DNA of 13,816 bases. Origin: Bacteroidales bacterium UBA3816 (GTDB taxonomy: Bacteria > Bacteroidota > Bacteroidia > Bacteroidales > P3). Shown here in pieces: positions 1-5,800 of the stretch. The stretch's first letter is position 1. Every line of letters starts with the position of its first letter. The notes under the pieces are model-generated. The model did not search any database. It saw nothing but the letters and a program-made list of their open reading frames with translations, and was not told the DNA's origin. Position numbers and translations under genes: made by a program. The stretch covers positions 3,789-17,604 of the forward strand of contig DFDY01000122.1 in assembly GCA_002368955.1 (NCBI GenBank), given 5' to 3'.

Positions 1-1003
1 TCTGGCCGGCGCGGATGTTGTCGGGGATGGTGTCGCCGAAGAGGAAGTCGGCCTTGAACTTGCCGTCGCGCACGTCGGGATAGACCTTGCGAAGGCGGGC
101 GCCATAGTGCTGTTCCTGCCGGTCGAAGGTGGCGCGGAGGCCTGCGGTGACGCGGTCGATGTAGTGCTCGTCGATTTGGGCTTGAATTTTGTAGCTGTCG
201 AGGTTGTTGATCTGCCCGATGGCGGCACCGGGGATGATGTTCTGGCCGAGCACGGCGTCGAGGAGTCCTATCTGTCCGTCGATGGGGGCCTTGACGCTGA
301 GGTTCTCCTTGCGGCGGCGTATCATGGCCATATTGAGGCGCATATTGCTGAGGTTGTCGCGCAGCTGCTGCAGTTCCTCGCTGCGGTAGAGGCTGTCCTG
401 CCGCTCGCGCTCGCTGACCACCTCCAGCTTGTCGCAGGCCAGCTGATAGTCCTCTTTGGCCTTGAGGTATTCCTCGCGGGCGATGAGGCACTCGTCCCAG
501 AGCTGCTGGCTGCTCTCGTAGGCGCGCTTGGCACGGCGCACTTCGACCTGCAGAGAGAGGCGTTCTTGACGGACGGAGAGTTTCTGCTGCTGCATACTGA
601 TGAGGGTGTTGCGTAGGATGTTCTCTTTCTCGGCCAGCTCGGCTTCGGCGTTGAGGATTTGCAGGTCGAGGTTTTCGTTGCTCAGTATCAGTATAACGTC
701 GCCAGCCTTGACTTTAGTGCCTTCCTCGGCTACGATCTGCTGCACGATACCGCCCTCGGTGGGACTCAATTGCACAGATGTCATCGGCATCACGGTGCCG
801 CTGACGCGGATGTAGTCGTCGAAGTCGGCGCGGACAACCTGGCTGACGGTGAGGGTGTCGCCACTGATGCGCTGTGTGCTGCTGTGTGGCCGCACGATGA
901 GGAAGAGGATAAATGCTGCCAGCAGTGCCGCTCCCCAGTAGGGGAGGGCTTTGCGGGTGAAGGCCCTGCGGAGGCCGGTTTTCTTGGGGATGGGGTGGTC
1001 CAT
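1..1003 (-). CDS. HlyD-type membrane fusion protein (periplasmic adaptor of an efflux system), partial
   Basis: This is the periplasmic adaptor of a tripartite exporter, linking an inner-membrane pump to the TolC-like protein encoded just upstream. The frame is open from the ATG at 1003 to the left edge (334 codons), so the C-terminus is missing. A single membrane helix sits near residues 18-36 (core AALLAAFILFLIV). It is followed by the first half of a biotinyl-lipoyl-like fold (VSGTVMPMTSVQLSPTEGG, then EGTKVKAGDVILILSN), a long charged coiled-coil hairpin (about residues 105-200), the second lipoyl half (NLSVKAPIDGQIG) and the start of the beta-barrel domain (DSYKIQAQIDEHYIDRV). The gene follows the tolC-like gene by 54 bases, so they are probably co-transcribed. 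The start codon is preceded on the coding strand by a run of ten A. The substrate is unknown. Family assignment is firm; an ABC-type (MacB-like) rather than RND partner beyond the left edge is only an inference. Confidence 0.93.
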   Translation of the reverse strand, partial: MDHPIPKKTGLRRAFTRKALPYWGAALLAAFILFLIVRPHSSTQRISGDTLTVSQVVRADFDDYIRVSGTVMPMTSVQLSPTEGGIVQQIVAEEGTKVKAGDVILILSNENLDLQILNAEAELAEKENILRNTLISMQQQKLSVRQERLSLQVEVRRAKRAYESSQQLWDECLIAREEYLKAKEDYQLACDKLEVVSERERQDSLYRSEELQQLRDNLSNMRLNMAMIRRRKENLSVKAPIDGQIGLLDAVLGQNIIPGAAIGQINNLDSYKIQAQIDEHYIDRVTAGLRATFDRQEQHYGARLRKVYPDVRDGKFKADFLFGDTIPDNIRAGQ

Positions 1004-1004
1004 G

Positions 1005-1056
1005 TTTTTTTTTTAGATTTGATAGATTTGATAGATATGATAGATACGATAGATTC
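1005..1056 (-). repeat. 9-base tandem repeat plus A10 tract between the tolC-like and hlyD-like genes
   Basis: On the plus strand the spacer reads TAGATTTGA, TAGATTTGA, TAGATATGA, TAGATACGA, TAGATTC (1014-1056), which is four and a half units of nine bases with a few changes. It joins a T10 run at 1005-1014. On the coding (minus) strand the A10 run ends two bases before the ATG of the adaptor gene, so it occupies the ribosome-binding region. The repeat almost fills the spacer between the two cistrons. No terminator-like hairpin is visible, which fits read-through from tolC into hlyD. Confidence 0.85.
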
Positions 1057-1057
1057 T

Positions 1058-2428
1058 TTATAGGATGCCGGTTTGGCGATAGCGGAGGAGGTGGCGTTTG
1101 AGGCGCAGCTGGAGTTGGGCGTTGAGGTTCTCGGCTTGGGCGCTGAGATGGGCTTGGGAGGCAGTTTGGTATTCGATGGCGCTGATGAGTCCCAACTCGA
1201 ACTGCCGCTGGCTGAGGGCGAAGGCCTGCTGCTTGACCTGGGCCATGCGCTGGGCCTTGAGGGCGGAGGCTTCGGCGGTTTCGACGTCGAGGGTAGCACG
1301 GCGGAGGGCGTTGGTGTCTTCGCGCAGCGCCTGCTCTAAGCGAACTTGGGCACGGACACGCTCGTTTTGGCTTTTGCGGAGGGCGAGGGTGCGGGTGCCG
1401 CGGCTGTAGAGGGGGATATTTAAGGAGAGTTGTAGGTATTTGCCTCCGTTGGTGTGCCACTGCTGGGCGAAGGGGAGGGGAGTGTAGCCTTCGAGGCCGG
1501 GATAGGTGTAGTAGGTGGTAGACCATCCGGCAGCGAGCGAGAGGGTGGGCGACCAGGCAGAACGGGCCTGTCGCACTCCGATTTCGGCCTCACGCAATTC
1601 GGAGCGGGCTATCCGCACGGCGGGGAGCCTATCTGAATTGAGAGTTGAGAATTGAGAATTAAGAATTGAGAATTGAGAATTGAGAGTTGAGAGTTGAGAA
1701 TTGGGAGCGGCGAGGGGTTCCAGTTCCTCGGGCTGATCAGCGATGAGGAGCGGACGGTCGGAGGGCCAGCAGAGGGTTTCTTGCAGTTGTAGCAGGGCTT
1801 GGTCGCGCCGCCCTTCGGCATCAGCCAGTTGGTATTGTCGCTCGGCCAGTTCCGACTCTATCTGCACCACGTCGGCATGGCCTTTGCGCCCCAGCTCCTC
1901 TTCGCGGCGGACTTTAGTGAGGGCACTGTCGGTGGTGGCGCACTGCTGCCGTAGCACTTCGGCCAGTTGGCGGTAGTAGAGTAGCTGGTAGTAGGCCTCC
2001 ATGACGGCGATGCGCACCCCGTCGGCACATTGCTGCTCGTGGCTGAGCCCCTTCTGGCTCTGGAGGTAGGCGAGGCGTATCTTGCCCAGGGCTTGGAAGC
2101 CATCGAAGAGGGTGATGCTGCCCGAGAGGGAATAGCCGTTGTGGAAGGTGGTGAAGTCGGTGTAGGTGTTGGTCTCGGGGTCAAGGTTGCGGCCATATTG
2201 GTTGTAGGCGTAGCTTTGGGCCCCAATGCTGGGGGTGAAGGCTGCCAGGAGTGCCTGCCGGTGGGCGGCGTGCTCGTCGCTGCGGTCGGCGGCGGAGAGG
2301 CGCATTTCGGTGGCGTGGGCCACGGCATAGTCCATGCAGTCGCGCAGGGTCATGGGCTGCGCTATGAGGCTGTGTCCATAGATTAAGGCACAGAGCAGGA
2401 GGATGGGTTTCGATAGGCGGTGTGTCAT
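1058..2428 (-). CDS. TolC-type outer membrane efflux protein
   Basis: This is the outer membrane channel of a tripartite efflux system (outer membrane efflux protein family), 456 residues, which is a normal family length. The start at 2428 gives a signal peptide (core PILLLCALIYGHSLIAQ) followed by the typical opening MTLRDCMDYAVAHATEMRLSA. The two structural repeats of the family are visible: the first covers about residues 22-240 and the second begins at about 266 (DRLPAVRIARSELREAEIGV), with a late coiled coil containing QRQFELGLISAIEYQTA, a classic segment of the family. Between the repeats, at residues 242-265, lies a low-complexity run of NSQ(L/F)S(T/I)L heptapeptides encoded by a 7-base tandem repeat. 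The hlyD-like gene follows 54 bases downstream. No convincing promoter was found in the 59 bases between the upstream terminator and the start. Cargo is unknown. Confidence 0.93.
   Translation of the reverse strand: MTHRLSKPILLLCALIYGHSLIAQPMTLRDCMDYAVAHATEMRLSAADRSDEHAAHRQALLAAFTPSIGAQSYAYNQYGRNLDPETNTYTDFTTFHNGYSLSGSITLFDGFQALGKIRLAYLQSQKGLSHEQQCADGVRIAVMEAYYQLLYYRQLAEVLRQQCATTDSALTKVRREEELGRKGHADVVQIESELAERQYQLADAEGRRDQALLQLQETLCWPSDRPLLIADQPEELEPLAAPNSQLSTLNSQFSILNSQFSTLNSDRLPAVRIARSELREAEIGVRQARSAWSPTLSLAAGWSTTYYTYPGLEGYTPLPFAQQWHTNGGKYLQLSLNIPLYSRGTRTLALRKSQNERVRAQVRLEQALREDTNALRRATLDVETAEASALKAQRMAQVKQQAFALSQRQFELGLISAIEYQTASQAHLSAQAENLNAQLQLRLKRHLLRYRQTGIL
1635..1704 (-). repeat. Heptamer tandem array (10 units) inside the tolC-like gene
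   Basis: On the plus strand these are ten contiguous 7-base units of the GAATTGA type (variants GAGTTGA, GAATTAA, GAATTGG), 70 bases in all. Read on the coding strand they give NSQLSTL/NSQFSIL repeats, residues about 242-265 of the efflux protein. They fall in the linker between the two halves of the TolC fold. Several units differ from the consensus, so the array is not perfectly uniform. Confidence 0.95.
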
Positions 2429-2475
2429 TGCGTTTGCTTTTTTCTTTACGATAATGGTCTATTCAAGTTCTGTGC

Positions 2476-2513
2476 CAAAAATGATAAACGGCTGTCCGTC
2501 AGTGAACAGCCGT
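2476..2513 (-). terminator. Intrinsic terminator after the GH92 gene
   Basis: A perfect 8-base-pair stem (ACGGCTGT at 2488-2495 with ACAGCCGT at 2506-2513) encloses a 10-base loop. On the minus strand it is followed by the T-rich tail TTTATCATTTTT. It lies about 95 bases past the GH92 stop codon and 47 bases before the tolC-like start, so it should end the GH92 transcript and separate it from the efflux operon. On the plus strand no T-run follows the stem, which supports the minus-strand assignment. Confidence 0.75.
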
Positions 2514-2606
2514 AATGAAGTGGGTGGGGGAATGTAAAGTTTGTTTACAGGGGTGTAAAGGGTAGTGTGCTGAGTGTGATGGATGGCAGCCGTCATTATA
2601 GGCTGT

Positions 2607-5006
2607 TTACTGCACACTGAGCGAGTATGGCTTGTCTTTGGCCGACTGGAAGAGGCGTTTGTTTGGTTTGGGCCCCATGTCGAACTCCAGAGTGCCGCCC
2701 TGCATAAGTTGCTGATGGGTGAGATAGGCGTGGGTGAGGGGTTGGCCACCCAGACGCACGGCTTGGATGTAGCGGTTCCGGTCGCTCACTTTTGGAGCTT
2801 TGATTTCGAGGGTTTGTCCGTTGGCAAGGGTGACTTTGAGGTAGGGGAGGTAGGGGGCTCCGAGGATGTACTGGCCGCTGCCGGGGCAGACGGGGTAGAA
2901 GCCCATGGCGGTGAAGATGTACCAAGCCGACATTTGGCCACAGTCGTCGTTGCCGCAGAGGCCGTCAATATGGTTCCGGTACATGCGGTTCATGATTTCG
3001 CGCACCCAGTACTGGGTTTTCCACGGTTGCGAGGTCCACATATAGAGGTAGGGGATGTGGTGGGAGGGTTCGTTGCCGTGGACATAGCCGCCCAACATGC
3101 CCTCACGGGTGACATCTTCTGTTTGGGCAAAGAATTGGTCGGGCACATGCATGGTGAAGAGGGTGTCCAGTTTGGCCACAAAGGCTTTGTCGCCTCCCAT
3201 GAGGTTCATAAGGCCTTTGACATCGTGGGGCACGTAGAAGCTGTAGTTCCAGGCGTTGCCTTCGATGAGGCCTTCGCCGCTGGTGGCGAGGAGGCTGTAG
3301 GGGCTCTTCCAGCTGCCGTCGGCATGGCGGGCGCGGACGAAGCCCAGCTGGGGGTCGAAGACGTTTTGGTAGCTCAGGGCGCGGCGGCGGTAGTTCTCGA
3401 TGTCGGCGGCGGAGCCATTCTGCTGCCGGAGGGTGTTGTAGATGCACCAGTCTTCGTAGGCATTCTCTAGGGTGACGGAGGTGGCTGAGGGGTTGAGTTC
3501 GAAAGGCACATAGCCTTTGGAGCGATAGATGTCTGTCTGGCTGTAGTAGGGGCAGTTGGAGGTCTGCTGCATGGCGGCCACGAGGCGCGAGGGGGAGATG
3601 CCTCCGGTGAATCCTTTGCTGAGGGCGTCGGCCAGTACCGACACACCGTGGTAGCCAATCATGCACCAGTTTTCGCTGCCCATATGGCTCCAGACGGGGA
3701 GCATATGGTGGGGGCTCTGCTCGTAGTGGCGGTAGAAACTGGCTACGATGTTGTTGGTGAGGGTGCCGTCGAGGAGGGTGAGCAGGGGGTGGAAGGCGCG
3801 ATAGGTGTCCCACACGGAGAAGACGGTGTAGTTGGTGCTGCGGCCTGCGGTGGTGTGCACTTCCTGGTCGATGCCGCGGTAGTGGCCGTCGGCATCCATG
3901 TAGAGGGAGGGGTTGATGAGGGTGTGGTAGAGCGAGGTGAAGAACATGGCCTTGGCATCGTCGTTGCCTTCGACCTGAAAGCGGTCGAGTTGTTGTGCCC
4001 AGGCCTGCTCGTTGTACTGTAGGAGGCAGTCAAAGTAGTGCCCCTCGGCGCAGTCCTGCGCATGGAGGCCTATGTCGTGCATGAGGTTGTTTACGGCGGC
4101 CTGGGCACTGGTGGCAGAGAGGGCCACAAGGACTTCCAACTGCGGATCGCCCTGGTCGTCGAACTCAAACCAGGTGACCAGCTTGCGGCCTCCCATCTCC
4201 GGAAAGTCGTGCTCGGTGTCGAACCGGCCCCAGAAGCCGTTGTAGGGGCGGGGTCCGAAGTCGTGACAGCCGTAGTGTTTGATGGGTTTGTTCACATAGA
4301 TAGCAAAGTAGGTGTAGTTGGTGCGGCTCCAGCCGTTGGTGATGCGGTAGCCGCTGATAATCTGGCGGGGCGTGCGGTTGGGGTCGATGATGACGTTGCA
4401 CTGTGCCCACAGCACTTTGCCATCGTAGTTGTATATGCCGTGGCTGAGGTCGAGCAGTAGTTTCTGCTCAGCCCCGCGGGGGAAGGTGTAGCGATGGACG
4501 CCGCAGTGTTCGGTGGCGGTGAGTTCGCACTCGATGTGGCTGTCGTCGAGGGTGACAGCATAGTAGCCCGGCCGGGCCGTCTCGGAGGCATGGCTGAACC
4601 GCTGGCGGTAGCCGCCGTCGGGGTTCTGCTTGGTGCCGGGGCGGAGTTGGGTGGCCCCGCTGTAGGGCATCAGCAGCAGGTCGCCGAGGTCGCTGTGGCC
4701 GGTGCCGGAGAGATGGGTGTGGCTGAAGCCTACGATGGTGTTGTCGCGGTATTGGTAGCCGGCGCAGTAGTCGTAGGCGCGGGGCTGATAGACGCCGCCC
4801 ACGTTGTGGGGGATGGTGTCGGTGTCGGGACTCAGCTGCACGGAGCCGTAGGGGAAGCAGGCCCCGGGGAAGGTGTGGCCCATGCCGTTGGTGCCGATGA
4901 AGACGTTGACGTAACGGCTGGCCGTCTTGGGCGCAACGACCTGTGCCTTTTGGGCCATGGCCGTGAGGCCGAGGGCTACAAATAGGAGTAGAAAGATTTT
5001 TTTCAT
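2607..5006 (-). CDS. Secreted GH92 family alpha-mannosidase
   Basis: The enzyme is an exo-acting, calcium-dependent, inverting alpha-mannosidase of family GH92, expected to trim mannose from N-glycans or yeast-type mannans outside the cytoplasm. It has 799 residues, a usual family length. The N-terminus is a signal peptide (MKKIFLLLFVALGLTAMAQ). The N-terminal beta-sandwich opens with VNVFIGTNGMGHTFPGACFP and contains FSHTHLSGTGHSDLGDLLLM. The (alpha/alpha)6 domain carries the diagnostic EGNAWNYSFYVPHD (E at 582), GNEPSHHIPYLY (E at 646) and GNDDCGQMSAWYIF (D at 687-688), which cover the glutamate and aspartate region taken as catalytic acid and base in the family. Linkage preference cannot be read safely from sequence alone. 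It lies 27 bases after the small membrane protein gene and is probably transcribed with it. An intrinsic terminator follows. Confidence 0.97.
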   Translation of the reverse strand: MKKIFLLLFVALGLTAMAQKAQVVAPKTASRYVNVFIGTNGMGHTFPGACFPYGSVQLSPDTDTIPHNVGGVYQPRAYDYCAGYQYRDNTIVGFSHTHLSGTGHSDLGDLLLMPYSGATQLRPGTKQNPDGGYRQRFSHASETARPGYYAVTLDDSHIECELTATEHCGVHRYTFPRGAEQKLLLDLSHGIYNYDGKVLWAQCNVIIDPNRTPRQIISGYRITNGWSRTNYTYFAIYVNKPIKHYGCHDFGPRPYNGFWGRFDTEHDFPEMGGRKLVTWFEFDDQGDPQLEVLVALSATSAQAAVNNLMHDIGLHAQDCAEGHYFDCLLQYNEQAWAQQLDRFQVEGNDDAKAMFFTSLYHTLINPSLYMDADGHYRGIDQEVHTTAGRSTNYTVFSVWDTYRAFHPLLTLLDGTLTNNIVASFYRHYEQSPHHMLPVWSHMGSENWCMIGYHGVSVLADALSKGFTGGISPSRLVAAMQQTSNCPYYSQTDIYRSKGYVPFELNPSATSVTLENAYEDWCIYNTLRQQNGSAADIENYRRRALSYQNVFDPQLGFVRARHADGSWKSPYSLLATSGEGLIEGNAWNYSFYVPHDVKGLMNLMGGDKAFVAKLDTLFTMHVPDQFFAQTEDVTREGMLGGYVHGNEPSHHIPYLYMWTSQPWKTQYWVREIMNRMYRNHIDGLCGNDDCGQMSAWYIFTAMGFYPVCPGSGQYILGAPYLPYLKVTLANGQTLEIKAPKVSDRNRYIQAVRLGGQPLTHAYLTHQQLMQGGTLEFDMGPKPNKRLFQSAKDKPYSLSVQ

Positions 5007-5033
5007 GTTAGTGATGGGTTATTTTTTTCTGTA

Positions 5034-5546
5034 TTATTCAATGGGATACACGCCTAGGAAGGTGGCACTCTCGGGTGCGTAGTGCACCGCGCACTGGTGC
5101 TGCCCCTGAAGGCGGTCGTAGGTGGCCTTGTCGATGAGGAAGAGCTGGTTGCCAGCCCTCACCCCATAGCCCGCGTGATAGTTCGAGAGGCGACGGAAAT
5201 AGGGAGTGGCGTAGGGCTGGGTGTCGGACAGGCTGGGATTGACCAGCAGCTCTTTGATGTCCTTGTGGTAGACATGCTTTTTGCCACGGGCTAAGTCGCG
5301 GTTCAGCTTGCGGTTGATGAGGTGGCTGACCACCACCCCTGCCAGCAGCAGGGTGGCCGAGATATACACTATGGGGCGGTAGTAACTGATGAAGAGTAGC
5401 AGTATGAGGGCCAGGCCCGTGAAGAAGTAGAGGAAAGTGTTCCCTAGGCGTTTCTCACCCTTGATGGCTTCGCGGTCGGCGGCGGTGAGGGGTAGGATTG
5501 TGAATTGAGAATTGAGAATTGAGAATTGAGATTTTCGGTGTTGCAT
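5034..5546 (-). CDS. Small membrane protein of unknown function with repeat-derived N-terminus
   Basis: I do not recognise a family. The 170-residue product has two predicted membrane helices close together (about residues 38-55, core FLYFFTGLALILLLFI, and 60-80, core PIVYISATLLLAGVVV). A basic linker (NRKLNRDLARGKKH) and a soluble C-terminal half with many aromatic residues follow. The start used here, ATG at 5546, lies inside a 44-base repeated element, and residues about 6-15 (SQFSILNSQF) are encoded by four heptamer repeats, so the ancestral start may have been elsewhere. No other ATG lies between this start and the body of the protein. The GH92 gene follows after 27 bases. If the heptamer number changed by one unit the body would go out of frame. 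The C-terminal ~150 residues look like a real protein; the exact start is uncertain. Confidence 0.6.
   Translation of the reverse strand: MQHRKSQFSILNSQFTILPLTAADREAIKGEKRLGNTFLYFFTGLALILLLFISYYRPIVYISATLLLAGVVVSHLINRKLNRDLARGKKHVYHKDIKELLVNPSLSDTQPYATPYFRRLSNYHAGYGVRAGNQLFLIDKATYDRLQGQHQCAVHYAPESATFLGVYPIE
5502..5529 (-). repeat. Heptamer tandem array (4 units) at the 5' end of the small membrane protein gene
   Basis: Four perfect GAATTGA units (plus-strand reading) sit between the start codon at 5546 and the body of the protein. On the coding strand they specify part of SQFSILNSQF. Being a 7-base repeat directly after a start codon, it is the array in this window best placed to alter translation of a gene if its length varies. 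Confidence 0.95.
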
Positions 5547-5724
5547 AATATGTTATGTATTAAGTGTATAATGGAATTGAGAATTGAGAATTGAGATTTT
5601 CGGTGTTGCATAATATGTTATGTATTAAGTGTATAATGGAATTGAGAATTGAGAATTGAGAATTGAGAATTGAGAATTGAGTTTTTTAGTATTGCATAAT
5701 GTGTTATGTATTAAGTGTATAATG
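5509..5724. repeat. 65-base tandem repeat: two perfect copies and one diverged copy
   Basis: Bases 5509-5573 and 5574-5638 are identical 65-base units, each made of three GAATTGA heptamers plus a 44-base element starting GATTTTCGGTG and ending GTGTATAATG. A third unit follows: six heptamers (5639-5680) and a 44-base element (5681-5724) that matches the others at 39 of 44 positions. The three 44-base elements are 5530-5573, 5595-5638 and 5681-5724. Each contains, on the minus strand, the sequence ACAT or ACAC then ATTATGCAA, that is, an ATG in the same context as the start codon of the small membrane protein gene. The whole block lies in the 5' leader of that gene. The identity of copies 1 and 2 points to a recent duplication. 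Confidence 0.95.
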
Positions 5725-5750
5725 GATTTGTCACGGGCGACTGTCATTTG

Positions 5751-5781
5751 CAAATATAGCAAAAATATCTGATTCCGCAAA
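5751..5781 (-). promoter_or_regulatory. Bacteroidota-type promoter for the membrane protein / GH92 operon
   Basis: On the minus strand, TTTG (complement of 5778-5781) is followed after exactly 19 bases by TATATTTG (complement of 5751-5758). Both boxes match the Bacteroidota primary sigma consensus TTTG / TANNTTTG. Transcription would begin near 5744-5746, giving a leader of about 200 bases that contains the repeat block before the start at 5546. It lies back to back with the promoter of the plus-strand GH106-like gene. Confidence 0.7.
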
Positions 5782-5788
5782 AACTTCG

Positions 5789-5796
5789 TATCTTTG
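5789..5796 (+). promoter_or_regulatory. Promoter -7 box for the GH106-like gene
   Basis: TATCTTTG matches the Bacteroidota -7 box TANNTTTG. No good TTTG is present at the usual distance upstream (the closest is TCTG at 5768-5771, 17 bases away). The box ends only four bases before the ATG at 5801, so if it is used the transcript would have a very short leader or none. An alternative is that a promoter further upstream, not recognised here, drives the gene. Confidence 0.45.
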
Positions 5797-5800
5797 CACC

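Noticed and set aside
714..1526. A 270-codon minus-strand frame spanning the tolC/hlyD junction
   Set aside because: It overlaps both real genes in another frame, and its product is dominated by P, R and H. It is open only because of base composition.
2429..2487. Promoter for the tolC-like gene
   Set aside because: A TTTG can be found on the minus strand (2476-2479), but no sequence close to TANNTTTG lies 18-21 bases after it. The promoter is not identifiable by eye.
2587..2606. CAGCC/GGCTG hairpin directly after the GH92 stop codon
   Set aside because: It has only five pairs with no T-run on the minus strand. The stronger hairpin at 2488-2513 is the better terminator.
2583..3470. A 295-codon open frame on the plus strand inside the GH92 gene
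   Set aside because: It is antisense to the conserved GH92 motifs. The product is a run of V, G, A, E and H without a recognisable fold, as expected for a shadow frame.
5502..5724. Regularly repeated units resembling a small CRISPR array
   Set aside because: The 'spacers' are heptamer runs and the 44-base elements are not separated by unique sequence. There are no cas genes and the units are plain tandem duplications.
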